29,381 nucleotides of DNA from Streptomyces sp. NRRL F-6492 (GCF_001280125.1 NZ_LGEG01000271.1:1-29381), one strand, 5' to 3'. Shown: positions 7,308-15,009, counted from the first letter of the stretch. Notes: generated by a model not told the origin, from the letters alone. A program made the numbers and translations.

Positions 7308-8411
7308 ATGGAATTCCGTATCGACAGCGCCGTGTTGACCGACGCCGTGGCCTGGGCCTCGCGCGTCCTGCCGACCCGCTCCCCGATGCCCGTCCTCGGG
7401 GGTCTGCTCCTGGAGGCGACGGGGGACGGGCTGCGCGTCTCGGGGCTCGACCACGAGGCGTCCGCGCGCGTCGAGGTCGAGGCCGAGACGGTCGTGGCGG
7501 GCCGGGCGCTGGTCCTGGGCCGGCGGCTGCTCGACATCTGCAAGGTGCTCCCCCGGGGCCGCGCCGGGCTCGCCGTGGAGGGCGCCCGCCTCTCGGTGGC
7601 CTCGGGCGACGCCCGGTTCGGCCTCTCCCTGCTGCCCCTCGACGACCGTCCCGCACCGCCGCCGCTCCCCGAGGTGCTCGGCCTGGTCGACGGGGACGCC
7701 TTCGCGGCGGCGGTCGGCCAGGTCGCGGTGGCGGCCGGCCGGGACGACTCGCTGCCCGTCCTCACCGGGATCCGGCTCCACCTGGACGGGTCGGTCATGA
7801 CGCTCGCCGCCACCGACCGCTACCGCTACGCCGTCCGCACCCTGGAGTGGAAGCCCGGGGACGGGGCGGACGCGGCGGACGCCGACGTGGTCGTCCCGGC
7901 CCGGCGCCTCACCGAGATCGCCCGCTCCCTCGCCGGCACGGGCCCGGCCCGGCTCGCGCTCGACTCCGGCTCGCTGGGCTTCGAGAGCGGCGGGATGCGC
8001 ACCACCACCCGGCTGCTCGACGGCCGGCTCCCCCGCCACGACAAGCTCTTCGACCTCGGCGCGCACGCCCTCGCGGTCACCGGCCGGGTCCCGCTGGCCG
8101 AGGCCGTGAAGCGGGTCGCGGTCGTCGCGGAGGGCGACAGCCCGGTCCGGCTGGCCTTCTCCGCCGAGGGCCTGCACCTGCGGGCGGGATACGAGGACGA
8201 CGTGGCGTCCCAGCGGCTTCCGGCCTCGCTCACCGGGGCGGACTCGCTGGCGGTCGCCTTCAACCCCGGCTACCTCCTGGACGCCCTGACCGCCCTGGAC
8301 AGCCCGGAGGTCCGCTTCCACCTCCTGGGCCCCGGCCAGCGGGCCCTGCTCACCGACGGCCCGGACCCGGGCCACCGCCATCTGCTGATGTCGGTGAAGC
8401 CGCTGGTCTGA
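7308..8411 (+). CDS. DNA polymerase III beta sliding clamp paralogue
   Basis: The 367-residue protein begins MEFRIDSAVLTDAVAWASRV and shows the three-domain beta-clamp architecture throughout. Landmarks are LPTRSPMPVLGGLLLEA in domain 1, TGIRLHLDG followed by ATDRYRYAVR in domain 2, and the C-terminal end RHLLMSVKPLV that resembles the MPMRL end of DnaN. It is close to the family length (about 370). No dnaA, recF or gyrB lies nearby, so this is not the oriC-linked dnaN but a second clamp. Paralogous clamps in Streptomyces are of uncertain role; repair or alternative polymerase loading is a guess. The ATG at 7308 matches the conserved N terminus; an upstream TTG at 7278 lies inside the inverted repeat. 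There is no good Shine-Dalgarno, and a TACGGT box seven bases upstream suggests a leaderless mRNA. Confidence 0.88.
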   Translation: MEFRIDSAVLTDAVAWASRVLPTRSPMPVLGGLLLEATGDGLRVSGLDHEASARVEVEAETVVAGRALVLGRRLLDICKVLPRGRAGLAVEGARLSVASGDARFGLSLLPLDDRPAPPPLPEVLGLVDGDAFAAAVGQVAVAAGRDDSLPVLTGIRLHLDGSVMTLAATDRYRYAVRTLEWKPGDGADAADADVVVPARRLTEIARSLAGTGPARLALDSGSLGFESGGMRTTTRLLDGRLPRHDKLFDLGAHALAVTGRVPLAEAVKRVAVVAEGDSPVRLAFSAEGLHLRAGYEDDVASQRLPASLTGADSLAVAFNPGYLLDALTALDSPEVRFHLLGPGQRALLTDGPDPGHRHLLMSVKPLV

Positions 8412-8419
8412 GACCCGGT

Positions 8420-9736
8420 CTAGAAGCCGCCCCCGCCGTCGAAGCCGCCGCCCCCGCCGTCGAAGCCGCCGGAGTCACCGGAGCCGAAGTCGCCGGAGGA
8501 GAAGTCGCCGCCCTGGAAGTCGCCGCCGCCGTACTCGGAGGCGTAGGCCGGGGTGGAGAGCACGGAGCCGAGGACGGTGCCCATGAGGAGGCCGGGGAGC
8601 AGGCCGCCGCCGAAGTAGCCGCCGGCCCAGGGGCCGTAGGCGGGTCCCGCCTCCCAGTAGGGGCGGCGGCCGGCGTCGGTGTCGACCGTACGGGCGAGGG
8701 GGTCGAGGCCGTCGTCCAGGCGGGCCGCGTCGGCGGCGCAGACCGGGACCTCGCGGGCGGTCCCGCCGGCCGGGGTCCAGACGCGGTCCTCGCTGGAGGG
8801 GCCGTGGCGCGGGTCGAAGAAGCAGGGGGCGCGCCGCTCGGGCAGCGGGCGGTGCTCGCGGCGGGCGGCCAGGACGGCGAGGGAGAAGCGGCCGTCCTCC
8901 AGGGCCTCGGTCACCCCGCGCACGTCGTGCGGGCGGGCGGCGGAGCCCATGAGGGACTTGGCCCGGTCGTAGGAGTCGAGGGCGCGTTCGTAGTCGCCGC
9001 GCATGGTGTCGTCGGCGCCGGCCTCGGCGGGGTGGAAGTCGAGGCGGTCGAGCTCCTCGCCGAAGGCGGTGATGTCCTCGTCGACGACGACCCGGAGCTT
9101 CTCCAGGGCGGCCCGCTCCTCGGCCTCCCGGCGGAGCCGCTTGCGGCGGACGACCGCGTAGGCGCCCGCGCCGCCCGCGACGACGACGCCGCCGAGGACG
9201 GCGAGTCCGGCGACCGGGACCCCGGAGTCGGATCCGGCGGAGCCCCAGGAGTTCGGGGCGGAGCCGCGCATGACGGGGAGGGCCTGGTCCACGAAGGCGT
9301 TCAGCTCGGCGGCCGCGTCGGCGCCGGGCGCACGGACGGAGGCGGCGAGGTTGCGGACGGCGGCCGGGGACATCACGGAGGGGTCGACCCCGGCGTCGAA
9401 CCGGTCGCCGAGCCGCACGGCGTACAGGCCGGTGGCGCCGGTCTGGGCCCGCAGGTTGTCGAGGAGCCCCTGCGGCGGGAACTGCGCGTTCGCGGGCAGC
9501 ACCGCCACGAAGAGCGGCTTGTCCGCGTCCTCGATCTTCCGTGCGAGGGCGTCCGCGTCGGCCTCGGAGAGCTGGTCGGCGGCGCCGGGGTCGACGTAGA
9601 CCGGGCCCTGTCTCAGGGCGGCGGCCGCGTCGGACACGCCCGTGGCCCTGGCACCCGCGGTGGGCACCAGGACCAGGAGCAGCAGCAGTATCAGCCCGCC
9701 GAGGGCCGCTGGGCGGGCGAGCGGCCTGGTCCTCAT
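8420..9736 (-). CDS. Membrane protein with N-terminal TPM-like domain and Gly-Asp-Phe tail
   Basis: The 438-residue protein has a signal or anchor helix at about 11-30. An extracytoplasmic domain (40-165) begins GPVYVDPGAADQLSEADA and looks like a TPM-type or related repeat-of-function-unknown domain. A transmembrane helix at about 173-196 is followed by a basic stop (RRKRLRRE), a charged and partly coiled cytoplasmic region to about 330, a hydrophobic Gly-rich stretch, and a low-complexity tail (403-438) with repeated GGDF, SGDF and GGFDGG units. I recognise it only as a conserved actinomycete membrane protein; its function is unknown. It lies 52 bases downstream of citramalate synthase on the same strand and may be cotranscribed. 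It ends nine bases from the convergent clamp paralogue. The Shine-Dalgarno is weak. Confidence 0.8.
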   Translation of the reverse strand: MRTRPLARPAALGGLILLLLLVLVPTAGARATGVSDAAAALRQGPVYVDPGAADQLSEADADALARKIEDADKPLFVAVLPANAQFPPQGLLDNLRAQTGATGLYAVRLGDRFDAGVDPSVMSPAAVRNLAASVRAPGADAAAELNAFVDQALPVMRGSAPNSWGSAGSDSGVPVAGLAVLGGVVVAGGAGAYAVVRRKRLRREAEERAALEKLRVVVDEDITAFGEELDRLDFHPAEAGADDTMRGDYERALDSYDRAKSLMGSAARPHDVRGVTEALEDGRFSLAVLAARREHRPLPERRAPCFFDPRHGPSSEDRVWTPAGGTAREVPVCAADAARLDDGLDPLARTVDTDAGRRPYWEAGPAYGPWAGGYFGGGLLPGLLMGTVLGSVLSTPAYASEYGGGDFQGGDFSSGDFGSGDSGGFDGGGGGFDGGGGF

Positions 9737-9788
9737 ACGTCGACGCTACCCGAACGGCGTCGAACAGAACATAAAAGACCAAAGTCGA

Positions 9789-11405
9789 CTATTCGGCGGG
9801 GTCGATCCCCGCCCGCAGCAGGCCGTAGGTGAAGGCGTCCTCCAGGGCCTGCCAGGAGGCGGCGATGACGTTCTCGCCGACGCCGACCGTGGACCACTCG
9901 CCGTGCCCGTCGCTGGTGGTGACCAGGACCCGGGTGGTGGACTCGGTGCCGTGGCGGCCCTCCAGGATGCGGACCTTGTAGTCGGTCAGCTCGAACTTGG
10001 CGAGCTGCGGGTAGATCCGCTCCAGGCCGACCCGGATCGCCCGGTCGAGGGCGTTGACCGGGCCGTTGCCCTCGGCGGTGGCGACGATCCGCTCGCCCTT
10101 GGCCCAGAGCTTCACGGTGGCCTCGTTGGCGTGGGTGCCGTCGGGGCGGTCCTCGACGATCGCCCGCCAGGACTCCGTGCGGAAGTAGCGGCGGGCCCGG
10201 CCCTCGGCCTCCTCGCGCAGGAGCAGCTCGAAGGAGGCGTCGGCGGCCTCGTACGTGTAGCCCCGGAGCTCGCGCTCCTTGACCCGCTCGACGACCCGGG
10301 AGACGAGCGCCCGGTCGCCGCCCAGGTCGACGCCCAGCTCCTTGCCCTTGAGCTCGATGGAGGCGCGGCCGGCCATGTCGGAGACGAGCATCCGCATGGT
10401 GTTGCCGACCCGCTCCGGGTCGATGTGCTGGTAGAGGTCGGGGTCGACCTTGATCGCGGAGGCGTGCAGTCCGGCCTTGTGGGCGAAGGCGGAGACGCCC
10501 ACGTACGGCTGGTGGGTGGAGGGGGTGAGGTTGACGACCTCGGCGATGGCGTGCGAGGTCCGGGTCATCTCGGCGAGGGCGCCCTCGGGCAGCACCCGCT
10601 TGTCGTACTTGAGCTCCAGGGCCGCGACGACGGGGAAGAGGTTGGCGTTGCCGACCCGCTCGCCGTAGCCGTTGGCGGTGCACTGGACGTGGGTGGCGCC
10701 CGCGTCGACGGCGGCGAGGGTGTTGGCGACGGCGCAGCCGGTGTCGTCCTGGGCGTGGATGCCGAGCCGGGCGCCGGTGTCGGCGATGACGGTGGCGACG
10801 ACGGCCTGGACCTGGGCGGGGAGCATGCCGCCGTTGGTGTCGCAGAGGACGACGACGTCGGCGCCGGCCTCGTGGGCGGCGCGGACGACGGCCTTGGCGT
10901 AGTCGGGGTTGGCCTTGTAGCCGTCGAAGAAGTGCTCGCAGTCGACGAAGACGCGGCGGCCCTGCTCGCGCAGGTGGGAGACGGTGTCGCGGACCATCTC
11001 CAGGTTCTCTTCCAGGGTGGTGCGCAGGGCCAGTTCGACGTGCCGGTCGTGCGACTTGGCGACCAGGGTGACGACCGGGGCGCCGGAGTCGAGGAGTGCC
11101 TTGACCTGGGGGTCCTCCGCGGCGGAGCCGCCGGCCCTGCGGGTGGCGCCGAAGGCGACGAGCTGGGCGTTCTTGAACGCGATCTCCTGGCGGGCGCGGG
11201 CGAAGAACTCCGTGTCGCGGGGGTTGGCGCCGGGCCAGCCGCCCTCGATGAAGCCCACGCCGAACTCGTCGAGGTGCCGGGCGATGGTCAGCTTGTCCGC
11301 GACGGTGAGGTTGATGCCCTCGCGCTGTGCTCCGTCGCGCAGCGTCGTGTCGAAGACGTGGAAACTGTCGTCGAGGGATGCGGCCTCGGCGTTCTCCGTG
11401 GTCAT
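9789..11405 (-). CDS. cimA: (R)-citramalate synthase of the 2-isopropylmalate synthase family
   Basis: The 538-residue protein has the DRE-TIM metallolyase catalytic barrel starting FHVFDTTLRDGAQREG. It continues with FIEGGWPGANPRD, which matches CimA-type rather than LeuA-type enzymes, then DCEHFFDGYKAN and NGYGERVGNANL. A C-terminal LeuA-type allosteric dimer domain follows. The reaction joins pyruvate and acetyl-CoA to citramalate, an entry to 2-oxobutyrate and isoleucine that bypasses threonine. The metal-site loop reads GIHAQDD (His217, Gln219) where most relatives have H-x-H. Two starts are possible: ATG 11405 with AGGAG eleven bases upstream, or ATG 11414 with only two bases; I chose 11405. 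Upstream are a U-tract terminator and a small leader ORF. leuB and ilvE lie further along in the window, giving a pathway link. Confidence 0.9.
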   Translation of the reverse strand: MTTENAEAASLDDSFHVFDTTLRDGAQREGINLTVADKLTIARHLDEFGVGFIEGGWPGANPRDTEFFARARQEIAFKNAQLVAFGATRRAGGSAAEDPQVKALLDSGAPVVTLVAKSHDRHVELALRTTLEENLEMVRDTVSHLREQGRRVFVDCEHFFDGYKANPDYAKAVVRAAHEAGADVVVLCDTNGGMLPAQVQAVVATVIADTGARLGIHAQDDTGCAVANTLAAVDAGATHVQCTANGYGERVGNANLFPVVAALELKYDKRVLPEGALAEMTRTSHAIAEVVNLTPSTHQPYVGVSAFAHKAGLHASAIKVDPDLYQHIDPERVGNTMRMLVSDMAGRASIELKGKELGVDLGGDRALVSRVVERVKERELRGYTYEAADASFELLLREEAEGRARRYFRTESWRAIVEDRPDGTHANEATVKLWAKGERIVATAEGNGPVNALDRAIRVGLERIYPQLAKFELTDYKVRILEGRHGTESTTRVLVTTSDGHGEWSTVGVGENVIAASWQALEDAFTYGLLRAGIDPAE

Positions 11406-11507
11406 GACTGTCATGGCTCCTGTCGGATGTGGCTCCGGAAGGTCTGGCTCCACTTGCCCCCATTCTCGCGCCGCGTCCGTCTCCGGCGTGGGTGGGGCCG
11501 GAAAACG

Positions 11508-11533
11508 AAAAAACCCCTCGCGGGTGCGAGAGG
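11508..11533 (-). terminator. Intrinsic terminator with U6 tract upstream of citramalate synthase (candidate attenuator)
   Basis: On the minus strand CCTCTCGC (11533-11526), loop ACCC and GCGAGGGG form an 8-bp stem with one G-U pair, followed at once by TTTTTT (11513-11508). This is the clearest U-tract terminator in the window. It lies about 100 bases before the cimA ATG and about 155 bases after the permease stop. The permease has its own nearer hairpin at 11667-11682, so this one probably acts on the cimA leader transcript. Confidence 0.72.
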
Positions 11534-11565
11534 TCTGCGCGCGGGTCTGGGGCACGGTGTCCGCC

Positions 11566-11587
11566 CGCGTGGGGGTCGATCCACGCG
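11566..11587 (-). promoter_or_regulatory. Leader hairpin that could compete with the cimA terminator
   Basis: CGCGTGG (11587-11581 read on the minus strand) pairs with CCACGCG (11572-11566). The 3' side runs on into GCGGGCGG (11568-11561), which can pair with the terminator's 5' arm CCTCTCGC (six Watson-Crick pairs, one G-U, one mismatch). So 1:2, 2:3 and 3:4 pairings are all possible, as in transcription attenuators. Confidence 0.4.
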
Positions 11588-11629
11588 TCAGCGGTCACTG
11601 CGGACCGGCGCGCCGCTGCCGATAATCAT
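11588..11629 (-). CDS. Possible 13-residue leader peptide upstream of cimA
   Basis: The ORF ATG ATT ATC ... TGA encodes MIIGSGAPVRSDR. It begins with two isoleucine codons, the end product of the citramalate route, and stops one base before the leader hairpin at 11566-11587. There is no Shine-Dalgarno, so it would be leaderless or poorly translated. Real leader peptides usually have a longer run of regulatory codons placed nearer the first stem, so this may be chance. Confidence 0.3.
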   Translation of the reverse strand: MIIGSGAPVRSDR

Positions 11630-11666
11630 CGTGGTAGCAGGCACGCCGGAATTCTGGCACAGGTGA

Positions 11667-11682
11667 CCGCGCCGTGGCGCGG
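11667..11682 (-). terminator. Short hairpin after the 2-oxoglutarate permease gene
   Basis: CCGCGC (11682-11677, minus strand) pairs with GCGCGG around a four-base loop, five bases past the permease stop. It is short and lacks a U tract, so terminator strength is uncertain. Confidence 0.45.
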
Positions 11683-11687
11683 GGATC

Positions 11688-13016
11688 TCACGATACGGGC
11701 ATGCTGTCCCGTTTCCGTCCGGGCGCGGCGGCGCCGTCCGCGCCGGCCCGGCCGAGGTCGATGTCGCGGGTCTCGCGCATCGTGAGGTAGACGACCAGGG
11801 AGACGGCCGCGCAGCCGGCGACGTACCAGGAGAAGCCCGACTCGATGCCGGCGTCCTTGAACCAGAGGGCCACGTACTCGGCGGTGCCGCCGAAGAGGGC
11901 GTTGGCGACGGCGTACGGGAGGGCGACGCCGAGGGCGCGGACGCCGGTCGGGAAGAGTTCGGCCTTCACGCAGGCATTGATGGAGGTGTAGCCGGTGACG
12001 ACGAGGAGCGCGAGGAGGGAGAGGCCGAGGGCCGGCCAGAAGGAGCCCGCGTGCTTGAGCATCGCCATGATCGGCACGGTGAGGAGGGTGGAGCCGACCG
12101 CGAAGGTGATGAGGAGGGGGCGGCGCCCGATCCGGTCGGAGAGCCGGCCGGCGAGCGGCTGGAGGCAGGCGAAGACGATCAGGGCGCAGAAGGAGACCAG
12201 GGTGGCGGTCTGCTTGGGGAGCCCGGCGGAGTTGGACAGGTACTTGGTGAGGTAGGTGGTGTACGTGTAGTACGCCACGGTGCCGCCCATGGTGAGCGCG
12301 ACGACGAGGAAGGCCTCGCGGCGGTGCGCCCACAGGGCCTTGAGGGTGCCCTGCCGGCCCTGCTCGACGCCGTCGCCCGCGGACTCCTCGTAGACCTCGG
12401 TCTCCAGCATGGTGCGGCGCAGGTAGAAGACGACGGCCGCGCCGAGGGCGCCGACGACGAAGGGGACGCGCCAGCCCCAGGAGTGCAGGGCCGCGTCGGA
12501 CAGGGTCTGCTGGAGGACCAGGAGCAGGCCGAGGCCGAGGACCTGGCCGGCGGTCATCGACACGTACTGGAAGCTGGAGGCGAAGCCGCGGTGCTCGGGG
12601 GCGGAGGCCTCGGTGAGGTAGGTGGCGCTGGCCGCGTACTCGCCGCCGACGGAGAGGCCCTGGAGGAGGCGGGCGACGAGGAGGACGGCGGCGCCGCCGT
12701 ACCCGGCGACGGCGTAGGTGGGGGCGACGGCGATCAGTACCGCGGAGGCGGACATCAGGGTCACGGTGAGGGTGAGGGCCGTTTTGCGGCCCTTGCGGTC
12801 GGCGACGCGGCCGAGGAGCCAGCCGCCGACCGGGCGCATGAAGAAGCCGACGGCGAAGACGCCGGCGGTGTTCATGAGTTTGGCGGTGTCGTCGCCCTCG
12901 GGGAAGAACGCCCCCGCGAAGTAGGTGGCGAAGCTCGCGTACACGAACCAGTCGAACCACTCGACCATGTTGCCGGCGGAGCCGACCCAGATCTTCTTCC
13001 AGTGCTCTCGTCCCAT
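11688..13016 (-). CDS. kgtP: 2-oxoglutarate:proton symporter, MHS subfamily of MFS transporters
   Basis: The 442-residue protein has twelve predicted membrane segments. The MHS-family landmarks are GNMVEWFDWFVYASFATYF at the N terminus, GVFAVGFFMRPVGGWLLG and the loop-2 motif GRVADRKGRKTAL, RLLQGLSVGGEYAASATY, and RLSDRIGRRPLL in the second half. The alignment I can recall to Escherichia coli KgtP is close over the whole length, including GVALPYAVANALFGGTAEYVA. The likely substrate is 2-oxoglutarate or another dicarboxylate imported with protons. The start at 13016 gives the conserved short N terminus; the Shine-Dalgarno is poor. It is the last gene of the agmatine deiminase - TetR - permease cluster, 75 bases after tetR. 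Confidence 0.85.
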   Translation of the reverse strand: MGREHWKKIWVGSAGNMVEWFDWFVYASFATYFAGAFFPEGDDTAKLMNTAGVFAVGFFMRPVGGWLLGRVADRKGRKTALTLTVTLMSASAVLIAVAPTYAVAGYGGAAVLLVARLLQGLSVGGEYAASATYLTEASAPEHRGFASSFQYVSMTAGQVLGLGLLLVLQQTLSDAALHSWGWRVPFVVGALGAAVVFYLRRTMLETEVYEESAGDGVEQGRQGTLKALWAHRREAFLVVALTMGGTVAYYTYTTYLTKYLSNSAGLPKQTATLVSFCALIVFACLQPLAGRLSDRIGRRPLLITFAVGSTLLTVPIMAMLKHAGSFWPALGLSLLALLVVTGYTSINACVKAELFPTGVRALGVALPYAVANALFGGTAEYVALWFKDAGIESGFSWYVAGCAAVSLVVYLTMRETRDIDLGRAGADGAAAPGRKRDSMPVS

Positions 13017-13091
13017 GGGCAGGAACCGTGCCGGAGCACCGGCCCCGCCAACAAGGGCGCAGGGGGCAACGATCCTGTGTACTTGCGTGCG

Positions 13092-13721
13092 TTACGGTCG
13101 CGCGAGCAGCTCCTGCTCGACGAACTCCCGCACGTGGTCGAGGACTTGACCCCTGCCCGTGCCGGGGATCCCGACGGCGACGTGCACGCTGAAGCCGTCG
13201 AGCAGGGCGCGCGTCCGGGTGGCGAACCGGTCCGGGTCGACCGGCCGGAACTCCCCGCGCGAGACCCCCTCGGCCAGGATCGCGACCAGGTCCCGGTGCC
13301 AGGCGCCCTCGACGGCGGCCTGCCGGGCGCGGGCGTCGCCGTCGGCGTTCCGCGAGCGGTTCCAGACCTCCAGCCAGAGCGTCCAGTGCGGGTCGCGCGG
13401 CCCCTCGGGCACGTACACGTCCACGTATCCGTCGAGCCGTTCGCGGGCGGACCCGGGCCGGGAGAGCAGGGCGCCGCGCCGGGCCCCGAGCCGCCCCTCG
13501 CTCCACTCCAGGGTCTGGAGCAGCAGCTCGTCCTTGGTGCGGAAGTAGTACAGCAGGTGCCCGCTGCTCATCCCGACCTGCCGCCCGAGCCCGGCCATGG
13601 TGAGCCCGTCGAGCCCGCGCTCGGCGATGGTTCCCATGGCGGCGGCGAGCACCTCCTCGCGGGGCGGGGCGGCCTGGTTGCGGCGGCGGGATCGGGGCGG
13701 GGGGCTGCTGCTCTGACTCAC
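13092..13721 (-). CDS. TetR/BetI-family transcriptional regulator
   Basis: The 209-residue protein has the TetR HTH at about residues 20-66, with GLDGLTMAGLGRQVGMSSGHLLYYFRTKDELL showing the recognition helix and the conserved YYF-x-x-K-DEL. The ligand-binding C-terminal half contains WLEVWNRSRNADGDARARQ and a terminal BetI-like segment. It starts with GTG at 13721, only 41 bases after the agmatine deiminase stop, so it is probably translated from the same mRNA. The context suggests a repressor of the agmatine deiminase - permease cluster responding to a polyamine-related ligand, which is inference. Its likely targets are the twin 18-nt sites at 14923-14940 and 14992-15009. Confidence 0.88.
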   Translation of the reverse strand: MSQSSSPPPRSRRRNQAAPPREEVLAAAMGTIAERGLDGLTMAGLGRQVGMSSGHLLYYFRTKDELLLQTLEWSEGRLGARRGALLSRPGSARERLDGYVDVYVPEGPRDPHWTLWLEVWNRSRNADGDARARQAAVEGAWHRDLVAILAEGVSRGEFRPVDPDRFATRTRALLDGFSVHVAVGIPGTGRGQVLDHVREFVEQELLARP

Positions 13722-13762
13722 TCGTACGTTCTACCCGATGACGGGCCCGGCAGGTCCGGCCG

Positions 13763-14779
13763 TCAGACCCGCGGCTGCTGCTGGGTGATGCAGTGGATGC
13801 CGCCGCCGGCCGCGAAGATCGCGCGGGCGTCGACCAGGACGACCTCGCGGTCCGGGAAGAGGCGGCGGAAGATCTCGGCGGCGAGTTCGTCGTGGGGGTC
13901 GTCGAAGGCGCAGAGGACGACGGCGCCGTTGCAGAGGTAGTGGTTGATGTAGGAGTAGTCGACCCAGTCGCCCTCCTCGTCCTTGAGGACGGTGGGGGCC
14001 GGGATCTCGATGACCTCCAGGGGCCGCCCCTGGGCGTCGGTGGCGGCGCGCAGGACGCTCGCGTGCGTCCGGGAGCGCTCGTGGTCGGGGTGGGCGGGGT
14101 CCTGCTGGCCGTGGACGAGGACCGTGCCGGGGCGGGCGAAGGCGGCGACGATGTCGACGTGGCCCTGGGTGCCGTACATGCCGTAGTCGGCGGTGAGGCC
14201 GTGCGGGAGCCAGATCGCCTTGGTGGTGCCCAGCTTCGCGTGGATCTCGGTCTCGACCTGCTCGCGGGTCCACCCAGGGTTGCGGCCGGAGCCGAGCTGG
14301 ACGGTGTCGGTGAGGAGGACCGTGCCCTCGCCGTCGACGTGGATCGCGCCCCCCTCGTTGACCAGGGGGCTGCTCAGGACCGGGACGGACGCGGCGTCCG
14401 CCACGTGGCGGGCGATCGTGGAGTCGTGCTCCCAGCGGGCCCAGTCCTGGGCGCCCCAGCCGTTGAACACCCAGTCCACGGCGGCCAGGCCGGTGCCGTC
14501 CGTGACGAAGGTCGGGCCGATGTCCCGCATCCAGGCGTCGTCGAGGTCGCGCTCGACCAGGTCGACGTCCGGGCCGAGGAGCGCGCGGGCGCCTTCCCCG
14601 TCACCGGGGGCGACGACCATCGTGACCGGCTCGAAGCGGCGGACGGCGCGGGCCACCGAGGCCCAGGCGGTACGGGCGGCGGCCAGCTCCTCGTCGTCGG
14701 TGAAGGTGGGGTTGGGGCTGGGCCAGGCCATCCAGGTGCGCTCGTGCGGCGTCCACTCGGCGGGCATGCGGTACGTCAT
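13763..14779 (-). CDS. aguA: Agmatine deiminase
   Basis: The 338-residue protein belongs to the guanidino-group modifying superfamily. It converts agmatine to N-carbamoylputrescine and ammonia in the cytoplasm. Diagnostic blocks are PAEWTPHERTWMAWP at the N terminus, DAWMRDIGPTF with Asp86, LVNEGGAIHVDG with Glu142, GQGHV-type GTQGHVDI with His207 and Asp209, and the nucleophile Cys330 in the C-terminal GGGIHCITQQQP. All catalytic residues are present. ATG 14779 has AGGA nine bases upstream; the in-frame GTG at 14785 is only three bases from it and is less likely. No N-carbamoylputrescine amidohydrolase is in the window, so the next step must be encoded elsewhere. It heads a three-gene cluster with TetR and KgtP. 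Confidence 0.92.
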   Translation of the reverse strand: MTYRMPAEWTPHERTWMAWPSPNPTFTDDEELAAARTAWASVARAVRRFEPVTMVVAPGDGEGARALLGPDVDLVERDLDDAWMRDIGPTFVTDGTGLAAVDWVFNGWGAQDWARWEHDSTIARHVADAASVPVLSSPLVNEGGAIHVDGEGTVLLTDTVQLGSGRNPGWTREQVETEIHAKLGTTKAIWLPHGLTADYGMYGTQGHVDIVAAFARPGTVLVHGQQDPAHPDHERSRTHASVLRAATDAQGRPLEVIEIPAPTVLKDEEGDWVDYSYINHYLCNGAVVLCAFDDPHDELAAEIFRRLFPDREVVLVDARAIFAAGGGIHCITQQQPRV

Positions 14780-14922
14780 GATCACGGTTCCTAGGGGAGG
14801 TGGAGGCGGTCGGGGGAGACGGATCCGACCGCCCCGGAGCGGATCGGGGAGCCGTCGAGCGGGACGGGGCCGGTCCGGCCGCGTCCCGTGGGGGTCGGTC
14901 GCACGTCTCGAACGCCTCCTGT

Positions 14923-14960
14923 TTGAGCGTCACTCTAAATGCTGATGCCGACGCTTCCAA
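14923..14960 (-). promoter_or_regulatory. Promoter of the agmatine deiminase cluster with overlapping operator copy 1
   Basis: On the minus strand TTGGAA (14960-14955), a 17-bp spacer and TAGAGT (14937-14932) form a good housekeeping-type promoter, giving a leader of about 145 bases. The 18-nt site TTGAGCGTCACTCTAAAT (14923-14940) covers the -10 box. It has GAG-N5-CTC symmetry, so a repressor bound there would block transcription. Confidence 0.65.
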
Positions 14961-14991
14961 GGATCGGCGCGCGATACGGGCGCAGATCACA

Positions 14992-15009
14992 TTGAGCACC
15001 GCTCTAAAT
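14992..15009. promoter_or_regulatory. Operator copy 2, repeat of the site over the agmatine cluster promoter
   Basis: TTGAGCACCGCTCTAAAT matches the first site at all but four central positions and keeps the GAG-N5-CTC dyad and the TCTAAAT tail. It lies 69 bases further from aguA, directly followed by the palindrome GTCCCC-GA-GGGGAC (15013-15026). The rest of the 419-base divergent gap (14780-15204) holds the palindrome TTCGTACGAA (15082-15091) and no gene. Confidence 0.6.

Noticed and set aside
8420..8480. GC-rich short repeats resembling a repeat array
   Set aside because: They are the codons of the Gly-Asp-Phe tail; unit lengths and spacers do not fit CRISPR.
11406..11555. Extension of the citramalate synthase frame to 11555
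   Set aside because: The frame passes through the U-tract terminator and has no Shine-Dalgarno; the family begins near DDSFHVFDTTLRDG.
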